64,000 bases of DNA, from NCBI RefSeq assembly GCF_023091745.1, contig NC_068915.1, positions 49,906,001 through 49,970,000 of the forward strand, read 5' to 3'. This document shows, piece after piece, positions 35,529-46,690 of this stretch. The notes below the pieces were generated by a model that worked only from the letters and a program-made list of their open reading frames with translations, did not search any database and was not told the DNA's origin. The position numbers and the translations under genes are program-made. The stretch is from Budorcas taxicolor. Taxonomy: Eukaryota; Chordata; Mammalia; Artiodactyla; Bovidae. Positions within the stretch are counted from its first letter, which is position 1, and each line of letters begins with the position of its first letter.

Positions 35529-35729
35529 AATCTAGTCATAAATAGCCTCTTATTTTAAACAATAGTTGCACTGTTAAGAATACCTAATTGTTTGAAATTA
35601 TATATTTGCATTGATTATATACACATTATAGATATACATATTATAATTTGATAACCATGGTCTAAATTAATCTTCATAAGTTTATCAGAGTCTTTTGACC
35701 TTTCAACTTTCAGTTATGAACACACACAG

Positions 35730-37345
35730 ACTATTTTTTTTTAAATAAAGCTTGCTTAGGTATAAATTTTAAATTGTTAAAGAAGGGATCTTAAGTGTAC
35801 AGTAAAATAAATTTTGATAAATCCATATACCCATGAAACCCAAGCTTTCATATTCAATATATAGAATGATTCCATAGCCAGGTAAAGATGACCCGCTTCT
35901 TAGATGACCACTGTGCTTATTTGTCACCAAATGCTAGATTTGACTGTAATAAACTTGATATAAATGAAGTCATTCAATATATACTAATTTCTGCTAGCTT
36001 TTTTATCCAGCAAAATGATTTTGCTATTCATCCATGTTGTTACACATACTGGCAGTGATCATTTCCATTGCTCAGTGATGTTTCATTGTGTAAATGTGAC
36101 TGTTTATGCATTTACCCTTTGATGGATACCTATATTTTTCTTATTTCTGGGCTAATATAAATAAAGCTGCTATAAATATTCTTGTGCAGCATCCTTTGTG
36201 AACATGTGTTTTAATTTCTCTTAGGTAAATAGCTAGGCATAGAATCACTGTGTCAGTGTAAATGTACATTCAATTTTCCAATGCATTATTATGAAAATAA
36301 TCAAGTATACAGCAAATTTGAAAAAAAGTCTGCAGTGAATATGAATACCCACCACCTAAATTCTAACATTAATATTTTAAAATGCTTGTTTCATCACATA
36401 TCTATTCTATATACACATCAGTCCATTTAAATTTTTAATACATTTCAAAGTAAACTGCAGACATAAATTTAGTTCTCCTTCAAAACTTCAGCACACATAT
36501 CACTAAACAGAGTTAAATCTTTATTTACATTTTTTTTCTTTTGATATAAAATGTACTTAAACATGTGTGTACATTTGCTGAGTATTGATATGTGCATCTA
36601 TCTATATAACCCAGACACTTGTAACATTAATATTGCTCTGGAAGATAACCTCATGCTTATTTCCAATCAAATCCTTTCAGCATCTTAGCTAATGTAACCA
36701 CTCTTATGTATTTTTATCAACATCAGTTAGTTTTTCTAGCTCTAGAATTTCAAATAAACAGAAACATATTTATGTAACTATTTTGTGACTGGCTTTATTC
36801 ATTTTCATTTCAGGATTCCTCTGTATTGTGTTTGTCAGTGGTATGTTCTTTTTTTATGCTTGATAATTTATTATATGAATAAAATATATTTTAGTGATTT
36901 TTATACTGACAAACCTAGATTCTTTCATTTTTGGCTATTATAAATAAAGTTACTAAGGTTTTCCATGTAATTTTTGCATTAGTACATTTCCTATTTTTCC
37001 TGAGAATATAACCAGAATTCTTAACTCAAAGATAGGTGTACTTTAGTTTTTTTTTTTTTTTTTTTTTAATGCTAGAACACTCTAAAGTGGTTGCAACATA
37101 TTTCTCAAAAACAATTTGAGAGATCAGTTGTTCCAAATCATTACTAATGTTTGGTCTTATCAGCCTGTTTGATTTTTGTGTGTGATGTGAACCATGAGGT
37201 GAGGTTCAATTCCTTTCAAAATGAATATTCAGTTTTTTCAGTACCATTTATTGATGAAATTTTTTTTCACATTTGTATTGCTTTTGGTTCCTTTGTTGAA
37301 AAATCAGTTGGCCACAAAAATGAATGATTTTATCTTGGCTAATTG
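35730..37345 (-). mobile_element. Old L1M-type LINE remnants
   Basis: The plus strand repeatedly shows reversed L1 3'-region text: 'tatttctgggctaatataaa', 'aaagctgctataaatattct', 'ttctcttaggtaaatagcta' near 36140-36230; 'ttttggctattataaataaa' near 36930; and 'gtaccatttattgatgaaat' near 37230. Several segments appear to be present and reading frames are destroyed. Boundaries between fragments cannot be set by eye. A T-run at 37048-37067 may be a reversed A-tail. Confidence 0.55.
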
Positions 37346-37347
37346 AT

Positions 37348-37563
37348 TTGCTCAGCTGCTAAGTTGTGTCCAATTCTTTGCTATCCCATGGACTGTAGCC
37401 TGGCAGGCTCTTCTGTCCATGAAATTTTCCAGGTAAGAATACTGGAGTGGGTTGCCATATCCTTCTTCAGGGGATATTCTTGACCTAGGGATTTACCCGC
37501 ATCTCCTACATCTCCTGGATTAGCAGGCAGATTCTTTACCACTTGAGCCAGCTGGGAAGCCCC
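37348..37563 (-). mobile_element. Bov-tA SINE
   Basis: In reverse: tail 'tgctaagttgtgtccaattc', middle 'actggagtgggttgccatat', and head 'accacttgagccagctggga' ending 'agccc'. Complete but diverged. Confidence 0.9.
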
Positions 37564-38446
37564 TCACCCTAAAATGAATCCCACCTCTTCTCTTATTATA
37601 TGAGTTATTAACATCAATACACTTGGAAAACACACATTCATCTCACTTTTCATAAGTCCTTTTATACTATTTTTACATTACCAAGATGTTGGCTCGGTTA
37701 TAAATCCAAAAGTGCTCCCAAGGTTCTTGATGATGATTCACAGAGAAATCTTTCCAAGTTATCTTCTTCCAAAGTAATTTCCATGAATATCTTTAGTTGA
37801 TAGGCATGTTAAAATTGTCATTTATAGTGACAACATAACAAACAGCAACCTCACTAATCATAACAGAAAAATACTTGTTATATTTTTTCTTATTTAATTA
37901 TCTTTATGCACTTTTAATCTCCACAATTGTATGAAGTAGGTGCTATTTTTACCCTTATTTCATCAGTCACAATACTAAGTTCTGGAACTTAACTTGCTCA
38001 GTCTCACACATCCCATCTTTCTCACCATTGTGTTTAATTAAATTACCTAAGGAATTTAGAAAAAACAATAGAAATTTATTTCCAATTGACAACAGCCTAT
38101 AATAAACACAATATTAGGGATAGTATCCAACGGGCAATGAATACGCCCAACTCAATTATTTTCCAATAAAAAAAAAAGAACTTCATTTAAAATTTCAAAC
38201 ATTGATCAATTCAAAATATAACTACATTTGTCTGATCCACTGACATGATATAATAAAATACAACCCATAATTTAACATTTTCTATATTATATGAAGTGAT
38301 TTTGCATTATCTAATTTAATTTGGTTGACTTTTATGCATTAGTTCAAATTAAAAAGCCTGCTGCCTTGGAATCTGAGCATTATTCTTTAAACACTGCAAG
38401 CATTTTTTGTGTGTGTCATATAGATTATAATGAAGGTATAGTCATA
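37564..38446. other. AT-rich DNA with a possible MIR
   Basis: About 37895-38010 resembles a reversed MIR ('tttaatctccacaattgtat', 'gaagtaggtgctatttttac', 'aacttgctcagtctcacaca'). The remainder is unassigned. The dinucleotide TA at 38445-38446 immediately precedes the Tigger end. Confidence 0.45.
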
Positions 38447-38710
38447 AAGGCCTATCTGGAATATATTTCAAGTTTGGTTCAAGACCACCCTAACAAAGTG
38501 AATATAGAAATAAAATGAGTCAAATAAACTTTTTGGTTTCCCAGTGCATATAAAAGTAATGCTTTCATTACTTTTTTTAGTCTATGCAATAATAGCATCT
38601 TGTACTTTAATTTAATTTAAAATGATTTATTGTCAAAAATTTTAACCATCTTCTGAACCCTCAGCGAGTTGTAACCTCTTTGCTGGTAGAGTCTTCCATC
38701 CCTGGTTTGG

Positions 38711-38935
38711 GAAAGTGAAAAGTGAAAGTGAAGTCTCTCAGTCATGTCTGACTCTTTGTGACCACATGAACTGTAGCCTACCAGGCTTCTCCATCCATGG
38801 GATTTTCCAGGCAAGAATACTGGAGTGGGTTACCATTTCCTACTTCAGGGGATCTTCCTGACCCAGGGATCAAACCCAGGTCTCCCGCACTGCAGGAAGA
38901 CGCTTTACCCTCTGAGCCACCAGGAAGCCCTGTTT
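38711..38935 (-). mobile_element. Bov-tA SINE inside Tigger
   Basis: In reverse: 'gaagtctctcagtcatgtct', 'gggttaccatttcctacttc', 'ggatcaaacccaggtctccc', 'ctgagccaccaggaagccc'. Well preserved, with complete head and tail. Confidence 0.92.
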
Positions 38936-38944
38936 TGAGAAAAT

Positions 38945-39075
38945 CCCCTGAAATAGAAAATGGGAATCTTCTCCAGTATTCTTGCCTGGAGAGTCCCATG
39001 GACAGAGGAGTAGGGTGGGCTACAGTCCATGGGGCTGCAGAGTCTGATGTAACTGAGCACACATGCACAAAATTT
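38945..39075 (+). mobile_element. Bov-A monomer SINE
   Basis: A single Bov-A unit in plus orientation ('cttctccagtattcttgcct', 'gtgggctacagtccatgggg', 'atgtaactgagcaca'). It sits directly after the minus-strand Bov-tA, so the two tails form an inverted pair. Confidence 0.85.
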
Positions 39076-39530
39076 ACTGAGTTAACTGACTCCTCTCAAA
39101 AATGATTTCTCTGTAGCATGCAGTGCTGTTTGATAGCATTTTACCCACAGTAGAACTTTTTTTTTCCCCCAAAACTGGAGTCAGTCCTCTGAAATCCTGC
39201 CAAACATTTATCAACTAAGTTTATATAATATTCTACATCCCAACAATCTTCACAGCATCTTCACCAGGGGTAGATTTCATCTCAAGAAATCACTTTCTTT
39301 ACTCATCCATAAGAAGCAATGTTTTGTCCATTCCAGTTCTATAATGAGATCACAGAAATCAGTCATATTTTCAGGCTCTGCTTCTAATTCTAGTTCTCTA
39401 TTTCCAGCACATCTGTAGTTACTTTCTCCACTAAAGTCTTAAAACCCTCAATGCCATTTATGAGGGAGGGAATCAGCTTCTTCTAAACTCCTATTAATGT
39501 TTATATTTTGACTTCTCCCTATACCCCACA

Positions 39531-39735
39531 TGGCTCAGATTGTAGAGAATCTACCTACAATGCAGGAACCTACGGTTTGATCCTGGGTTGAGAAGGTCCC
39601 CTGGAGAAGGAAATGGCAACCCACTGAAGAATTCTTGCCTGGAGAATTCCATTGAATAAAGGAGCCTGGTGGGCTACAGTCCATGGGGTTGCAAAGAGTC
39701 ATACGTGACTGAGCAACTAACACTTTCACTTTCAT
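39531..39735 (+). mobile_element. Bov-tA SINE inside Tigger
   Basis: It starts in the head ('tggctcagattgtagagaat'), with B box 'ggtttgatcctgggttgaga', and ends 'gtgactgagcaactaacact'. It interrupts the transposase remnant. Confidence 0.9.
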
Positions 39736-40010
39736 AAACCACAAATGTTCATATAGAATGATGAATCCTTTCCAGAAGGTTTCAATTGATTTGCCCAGAT
39801 CCATCAGAAGACTCACTAAGACCGCATAGACTTATAAAGTATATTTCTTAAATAATAAGACTTGAAAGGTGAAAACACTCCTTGATCCATGGGCTACCAG
39901 AATGGGTGTCATGTTAGCACACATGAAAATCACAGTAATCTGGTACATCTCCATCAGAGCTTTTGGGTGACCAGGTGCATTGTCAATCAGCAGTAATATT
40001 TGATAGGGAT

Positions 40011-40062
40011 CTTTTTTCTTTTCTTTTCTTTTTTCTTTCTTTCTTTTTTTTTTTTTTTTTTA
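40011..40062. repeat. Pyrimidine tract (TTTTC)n/(T)n
   Basis: A run of T and C ('ttttcttttcttttttcttt') about 50 bases long, immediately left of the BovB insertion. It appears to have grown from a short T-rich spot of the Tigger sequence. Confidence 0.85.
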
Positions 40063-40078
40063 GCAATAGCCCTCAATA

Positions 40079-41804
40079 GAGGAAAACAATAGAATGGGAA
40101 AGACTAGAGATCTCTTCAAGAAAATTAGATATACCAAGGGAACATTTCATGCAGACTGGCTCAATAAAGGACAGAAATGGTATGGACCTACAGAAACAGA
40201 AGATATTAAAAAGAAGTGGCAAGAATACACAGAAGAACTATATAAAAAAGATCTTCATGACCCAGATAGCCACGATGGTGTGATCACTCATCTAAAGCCA
40301 CACATCCTGTAATGCAAAGTCAAGTGGGCTTTAGGAAGCATCACTACCAACAAAGTTAGTACAGGTGATGGAATTTCAGCTGACTATTTCAAATCCTAAG
40401 AGATGATGCTGTCAAAGTGCTGCACTCAATATGCCAGCAAATTTGGAAAACTCAGCAGTAGCCACAGGACTGGAAAAGGTCAGTTTTCATTCCAATCCCA
40501 AAGATAAGCAAGGCCAATGAACGCTCAAACTACCACACAGTTGCACTCATCTCACACGCTAGCAAAGTAATATTAAAAACTCTCAAGCCAGGCTTCAACA
40601 GGATATGAACCGTGAACTTCCAGATATTCAAGATGGATTTAGAAATGGCAGAGGAACCAGAGACAAAATTGCCAACCTCTGTCGGACCGTAGAAAAAGGT
40701 TAAGATTTCCAGAAAAACATCTACTTCTGCTTTATTGATGATGTTGAAGCCTTTGACTGTGAATCACAATAAACTGTGGGAAACTCTTAAAAAGAGTTGG
40801 GAATACCAGACCACCTGACCTACCTCCTGAGGAACCTGTATGCAGGTCAAGAAGCAATAGTTTGAACCGAACATGGAACAAAAGACTAGTTCCAAATTGG
40901 GAAAGGAGTACGTCAAGGCTGTTTATTGTCACCCTGCTTATTTAACTTATATGCAGGGTACATCATGTGAAATTCTGGGCTGGATGAAGCACAAGCTAGA
41001 ATCAAAATTGCTAGGAGAAATATCAATAACCTCATATTTTCAGATTTCACCACATTTATGGCAGAAATTGAAGAACTAAAGAGTCTCTTGATGAAAGTGA
41101 AAGAGGAGAGTGAAAAAGTTTGCTTAAACCTCAGCATTGAAAAACTAAGGTCATAGCATCTGGTCCCATCATTTCATGACAGATAGATGGAGAAACAATG
41201 GAAACAGTGAGTGACTTTATTTTTGGAGGCTACAAAATCACTGCAGATAGTGACTGCAGCCATGAAATTAAGATGCTTGCTCCTTGGAAGAAAAGCTATA
41301 ATCAACCTAGAGAGCATATTAAAGAGCAGAGGCATTACTTTGCTGACAAAGGTCCATGTTGTCAAAGCTATGGTTTTCTAGTAGTCATGTATGGATGTGA
41401 GAGTTGGACAATAAAGAAAGCTGAGTGCTGAAGAATTGATACTTTTTGAACTGTGGTGTTGGAGAAGACTCTTGAGAGTCCCTCAGACTGCAAGGAGAGC
41501 AAACTAGTCAATCCTAAGGAAATCAATCCTGAATATTCATTGAAGGGATGATGCTAAAGCTGAAGCTCCAACACTTTGGCCACCTTATTCAAAGAACTGA
41601 CTAATTTGAAAAGACCCTGATGCTGGGAAAGATTGAAGGCAGGAGGAGAAGGGAACGACAGAGGATGAAATGATTGGATGGCATCACCAACTCGATGGAC
41701 ATGAGTTTGTGCAAGCTCCAAGAGTTGGTGATGGACAGGGAGGCCTCGTGTGCTACAGTCCAAGGGGTCACAAAGAGTCCAACACAACTGAGCAACTGAA
41801 CTGA
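40079..41804 (+). mobile_element. BovB LINE, 5'-truncated, inside Tigger
   Basis: It begins in the linker ('aggaaaacaatagaatggga') and ends 'ctgagcaactgaactgagct'. It is strongly diverged, with many shifts; the catalytic box near 41035-41048 is lost. The Tigger sequence flanking it repeats loosely (agcaatagcc at 40062-40071, agcagtaggc at 41811-41820), as expected of an old target duplication. One of the older BovB copies here. Confidence 0.92.
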
Positions 41805-42021
41805 GCTCTGAGCAGTAGGCTTAAAATATTCAGTAAACCATGTTGTAAACTGATGTGCTATCATCAGGGCTTTGTTGTTCCATTTATAGAGCACAGGCAG
41901 AATATTTAGCCTACTTCAGAAGGGCCCTAGGATTTTAGAATGTAAGTGAATATTGGTTTCAACTTAAAGTCAGCACTTGCATTGACCCCTAGGATAAGAG
42001 TTAGCCTATGCTTTGAAACTT

Positions 42022-42216
42022 TGAAAGTGAAAGTGAAAGTTGCTCAGTCGTGTCCAACCCTTTGCAACCCCATGGACTTTATAGTCCATGGAATTTTCCA
42101 AGCCAGAATACTGGAGGGGGCAGCATTTCTCTGCTCTAAGGGATCTTCCCAACCCAGGGATCAAGGTCTCCCGCATTGTGGGCAAATTCTTTACCAGCTG
42201 AGCCACAAGGCACGCC
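42022..42216 (-). mobile_element. Bov-tA SINE inside Tigger
   Basis: In reverse: 'gttgctcagtcgtgtccaac', 'gaattttccaagccagaata', and the head 'accagctgagccacaaggca'. Host sequence 'tttgaaactttgaaa' (about 42012-42026) recurs as 'cttgaagctttgaaa' (about 42217-42231), so the target duplication is visible. Confidence 0.9.
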
Positions 42217-42365
42217 CTTGAAGCTTTGAAACCAGGTATTAACTTTTCCTCTCTAGTTATGAAAATTCTAGATGGCAGCTTCTTCTAATACCTTGTCTTG
42301 ATATCAAAGCTTTACTTGCTTTATAAATTCCATACTATTACCTCTCTTTTCAATAATCTGGAATA

Positions 42366-42487
42366 GTAAGTCGCTCAGTCGTGTCCCACTCTCTGCAACC
42401 CCATGGACTGTAACCTACCACGCTCCTCCATCCATGGGATTTTCCAGGCAAGCATACTGGAGTGGGTTGCCATTTCCTTCTCCAAGT
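42366..42487 (-). mobile_element. Bov-A monomer SINE
   Basis: A single reverse unit: 'agtcgctcagtcgtgtccca' to 'gggttgccatttccttctcc'. It has no tRNA head. Confidence 0.88.
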
Positions 42488-42562
42488 TTATCTTTTAGGG
42501 GATTTTTTTTTAAGATTTAGACAAAATATTTATTAAAATTATCTAATCCTAAGGACTTGTAA

Positions 42563-43502
42563 CAGGCTGGTTCCAAATAGGAAAAGGAATACATCAAGGT
42601 TGTATATTGTCACCCTGCTTATTTAACTTATATGCAGAGTACATCATGAAAAATGCTGGGCTGGAAAAAGCACAAGCTGGAATCAAGATTGCCGGGAGAA
42701 ATTTCAATAACCTCAGATATGCAGATGACACCGCCTTTATGGCAGAAGGTGAAGAAGAACTAAAAAGCCTCCTGATGAAAGTGAAAGAGGAGAGTGAAAA
42801 AGTTGCCCTACAGATCAACATTCAGAAAATGAAGATCATGGCATCTGATCCCGTCACTTCATGGGAAATAGATGGGGAAACAGTGGAAACAGTGTCAGAC
42901 TTTATTTTGCGGGGCTCCAAAATCAATGCAGATGGTAATTGCAGCCGTGAAATTGAAAGATGCTTACTCCTTGGAAGGAAAGTTATGACCAACCTAGATA
43001 GCATATTCAAAAGCAGAGACATTACTTTGCCAACAAAGGTCCATCTAGTCAAGGCTATTGTTTTTCCAGTGGTCATATATGAATGTGAGAGTTGCATTGT
43101 GTGGAAAGCTGAGCACCAAAGAATTCATGCTTTTGAACTGTGGTGTTGGAGAAGAGTCTTGAGAGTCCGTTGGACTGCAAGGAGATCCAATCTGTCTATC
43201 CTAAAGGAGATCAGTCCTGGGTGTTCATTGGAAGGACTGATGCTAAAGCTGAAACTCCAATACTTTGGCCACCTCATGTGAAGAGCTGACTCATTGGAAA
43301 AGACTCTGATGCTGGGAGGGACTGGGGGAAGGAGGAAAAGGGGACGACAGAGGTTGAGATTGCTGGATGGCATCACTGACCCAATGAACATGAGTTTGAG
43401 TGAACTCCGGGAGTTGGTGATGGACAGGGAGGCCTGGTGTGCTGCGATTCATGGGGTCGCAAAGAGTCAGACATGACTGAGCGACTGAACTGAACTGAAC
43501 TG
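42563..43502 (+). mobile_element. BovB LINE, 5'-truncated, with perfect TSD
   Basis: The 12-base sequence aaggacttgtaa at 42551-42562 is repeated exactly at 43503-43514. The element starts at the palm region ('caggctggttccaaatagga') and ends 'gactgaactgaactgaactg'. A 224-codon frame (42607-43281) holds an intact YADD box (42718-42729) through to the thumb, then stops; 43294-43476 carries the C-terminal tail in a different frame. The exact TSD and long open frame suggest a relatively young copy. Confidence 0.96.
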
Positions 43503-43514
43503 AAGGACTTGTAA

Positions 43515-44465
43515 AGGAAACACTGATAAATTTGTGTTTTTCTATGGTTATTATTTAATTTTATTCAATCGTTTGTAACTTCTCAGGAAAAAATAAAAGA
43601 TGTGTTCAAACTGGTTTCTTAGTAAAAAATCATTACATTCTTTTTAAAAACTCCGTTGACATTGCATTTCTTTTATGTAATTTTTACTGATTTATCTTGG
43701 TTTCAGTTTTTTCCAACTTCAGTTATATTGGCTTATTTATTTAATTGTAATGTTCACCTGAAGTTAGCCAATTTTAACTATTTAACAATTAAAGACTTTT
43801 TAGTGTTCAATTTTTATTTCAATAACATTGATTACTATTCCATAGGACAGTATTTTTGTTATTCCTTTTAAAGTTTATTTTGAATTTAGTTAACCATGTA
43901 TTTTGCATGTCTCATTATTTTATCTTAATTATTTTTATGAATAATCTAGATGCTTTTCCATTATTTCTACTTGCCTGCCCTTTTGTTAATGCTGGATAAT
44001 CTTTTAACATTTATATGCCAATTCCTGATTAAATAGTCTTCAGGATTATTTCTATTTCTATTTAGTTATTTTAAAAACTATGCTTAACTCAACCTAATCG
44101 ATTTTAATATTACCGTCCTTTTTTCTCATCTGTTTTTCTTATGGTTTCCTTTAATGGCCTCCTCCTGCTTTACAGACACTATTTCCCTTTGCATGTACTT
44201 AAGGCACAAGACTATATACTTTTTTGTTATTTTATATAATACATAGTTGTGTTGTTTTTCTAATAAGCTTTTCCAGATGCTCAGAATTGCATTGTTTTCT
44301 CTTAGTGCTATAGTGTATTTTTTTTTTTAATTTGCCTTATGTTAGCGCATTATGTGGCTACATACTTCAATATGTATACTAATGTAATATACACTGAAGG
44401 TATCTTTCCCAATCCATTCTTTCTATCAGGGACTATGGGGATTACCCTTACTCTGTACTTGTGTG
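43515..44465. other. AT-rich DNA, nothing assigned
   Basis: No gene or repeat recognised in about 950 bases. Confidence 0.45.
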
Positions 44466-44684
44466 CATGAGTGCTCATTTGCTCAGTCATGTCCGACTCT
44501 TTGTGACACCATGAATTGTAGCCAGCCAGGCTCTTCTTCCATGGGATTCTCCAGGCCAGAATATTGGAGTGGGTTGCCATACCCTCTTCCACAGGATCTT
44601 CCAACCCAGGGATTAACTCCCATCTCCTGCTTCCCCTGCACTGGCAGACAGATTCTTAACCAATGTGCCACCCGGGAAGTCCCT
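44466..44684 (-). mobile_element. Bov-tA SINE
   Basis: In reverse: 'ttgctcagtcatgtccgact', 'gattctccaggccagaatat', 'ggattaactcccatctcctg', and the head 'ccaatgtgccacccgggaag'. Confidence 0.92.
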
Positions 44685-44691
44685 ATTTTGT

Positions 44692-44901
44692 ACTTGGAGT
44701 TAGTCAAACACTATTAAGAGACAATGGAGCCAGGTATTGCCATGGAACCTGCACACTTCCATGTCTCCACAGTTATTGATTGAGAAAGAGTATTTGACTA
44801 ACACCAAGTACGTAGTAGTCAAATACTCTTTCTCAGGTCAGTAACTATGGAGACAAGGAAGAGTACAGGTTCCAAGGCAATAACTGGATCCACTGTCTCT
44901 T
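44692..44901. repeat. Long imperfect palindrome with alternative pairing
   Basis: 44716-44799 and 44817-44901 are reverse complements over about 84 bases with roughly 85% identity, around a 17-base loop. A second inverted pair overlaps the first: 44692-44713 pairs with 44789-44810 with two mismatches. The stretch 44789-44799 could therefore pair either way. The size and near-perfect symmetry resemble palindromic non-autonomous DNA transposons, but I cannot name a family. Confidence 0.88.
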
Positions 44902-46487
44902 GATGATGTTGATATCTTTTATTTTACTCTTTTGAAAAAGTGGCATCATCTTTCTGCCTTGATTCCTTCATCAAATTCATATTCATTTTTCAGGTGTCTT
45001 TTCTTGAATAATTCTTTGCCAACATTAATAAGTCACTGAGTTGTAATATATCCCTTCACCACCCATTGGTAATTTTTTTAATATTACTCACTAAAATAAA
45101 GTGAATATTTGTGAGTACTCACTCACAAATAAAGATTGACTGTAAGCAATCTGAAGAGCAGCCCCAATCCATTCAATAGGTAAGGTCCAGTAGCAAAAGA
45201 AATTTAAGACATACACAGAGATTTCAGTATGGTCATTGGGTTGCAGAAAGATTGTCTGTCAACCACAGTTGAGAAGTGTGGGAAAAACTCTTATAGGAAA
45301 TCAACCTCCTATATGTCTGAAAGATACTGACTTGAAGATCTCTGTGAACTACTATATTTAAATGGTCCTCACGGTGTAGACATTCTCAGTTCTGTAAACA
45401 TAACTCCTTAAAACTACTTCTCTTCCTCTGTCACCTTTTCTCTTTAATGACAAGAAGAAACATCATTTTATTTCATGTTCTGAATATAAAGCAGAATACA
45501 CAAAGGGCTATGGGACATTACCAAGAAAATGAGATTAGATATTATTATTTTACCTTCACCCAATTACATTATGAATTGCTGTGTTGAAGGTAACAGAAAC
45601 AGGTCTGCTATTTATAAATGCATATTTCATGAACATTACTGGTTAAAGTTAAATTAAGTATTCACAAGAATGTTTAAAAATAATATTTTGACAGGGATTA
45701 CAAATGTACCACCTTGTGAACTATTGAGAATATATTTCAATTTTCATAACTATTCTAATGAGAATTATTATAATGGAGTTAAATCCTGGCAGAATTAGAT
45801 GTGAAAACTTGCCAACACTGCATCAATCATGATTTTAACTCTAAGCCTGCAAAATTCTGTTTAAAATATATAACAATGAAACTTATTTTAGCTCTAGGGT
45901 TGAAAATGAACTCTGGCTGCTATGTCATACATCTTAAATCAAAAACAAGAATTAACCATAATTAGCAAATTTCAGATTTGTTTCAAAATTATTTTGCATG
46001 ACTTGAAGAAAGACCAATAGTGTGGTATCTCTCTACACTCCCTTTTTTACCCAGATTGATTGCATAATTATCAGACTCTCCACTTGGTTGAGTCCTTATA
46101 GTCACTGAACAATCAAGTAAAAACAACCCAGCTATTTGCATTATGCCCTGTATTTAGAAGTGCCAGGAAGCAACGGACAAAATAAACATTGCTACTAGAA
46201 AAATAAAGGGGGAAAAAAAAAAAAAACAGCATATTCTATTTAAAAATAATCTCCTAGACCTTAATTTAGACTTTATTAAAAATTAAAAGCATGTTCTTAA
46301 TTTTGGGGGGATTTCCTGCCATTATAACTTTTAACACTATGTATTGAGTATCATTCTAGACATTAAAAAAAAAAAATTAGACGCAATTCATGCTTCACAG
46401 TACATGTTTCAGAGAGGCGAGAAAACGTGTAATCAAATAAATAAAAAACAAAATGACGTGTTCTGGAATCAAAGGCAAAGTCTAGCA
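44902..46487. other. AT-rich DNA, nothing assigned
   Basis: No gene or repeat family recognised. There is a short inverted repeat near 45101-45123 ('gtgaatatttgtgagtactc' and 'actcacaaata'). Confidence 0.45.
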
Positions 46488-46690
46488 TCTGTGCATGTCC
46501 AACTCTTTACAACCCCATGGACTGTAGCCTGTCAGGCTCCTCTGCCCATGGAATCTTTCAGGCAGGAATATTGGAGTAGGTTGCCATTTCCTCCTCCAGG
46601 GGATCTTCCTGACCCAGGGGTCAAACCCACATCTCTTGTATCTCCTGCATTGGCAGGTAGATTCTTAACCACTGTGCCATCTGGGGGAAT
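46488..46690 (-). mobile_element. Bov-tA SINE
   Basis: In reverse: 'ctgtgcatgtccaactcttt', 'gaatctttcaggcaggaata', 'gtcaaacccacatctcttgt', and the head 'taaccactgtgccatctggg'. Confidence 0.92.

Larger units (their letters stand above)
38447..42295 (-). mobile_element. Tigger1-type DNA transposon, broken by insertions
   Basis: The left terminal repeat (38447-38530) is recognisable: 'aaaggcctatctggaatata', 'ggttcaagaccacc', then subterminal 'ttttggtttcccagtgcata'. A TA precedes it, the usual Tc1/mariner target. Element DNA continues in pieces: 38447-38705, 39095-39530, 39736-40078, 41805-42021 and 42217-42295. Between them sit SINEs and a BovB. The right terminal repeat is not visible; similarity stops near 42295. 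This is a pogo-like (TcMar-Tigger) cut-and-paste element, long dead and older than the ruminant-specific repeats inside it. Confidence 0.85.
38640..42295 (-). pseudogene. Tigger1 DDE transposase remnant
   Basis: Read on the minus strand, from right to left. 41805-42295 encodes the middle of the transposase, including a LYKWNNKA..TTWFTEYFKP stretch near 41820-41895. 39736-40010 encodes the DNAPGH block at 39967-39984, which holds the second catalytic aspartate of the DDE triad. The ANTT..PMDQG region follows with a one-base insertion at about 39890-39905. 39095-39530 and 38640-38705 encode the C-terminal tail. Frameshifts, stops and four insertions make it non-functional. I recognise the protein family (TIGD1-like). 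Confidence 0.85.

Noticed and set aside
41601..41894. 97-codon minus-strand frame joining Tigger transposase and BovB
   Set aside because: It starts in genuine Tigger transposase sequence and continues into the antisense of the BovB 3' end. The fusion is an accident of insertion, with no start context or expression evidence.
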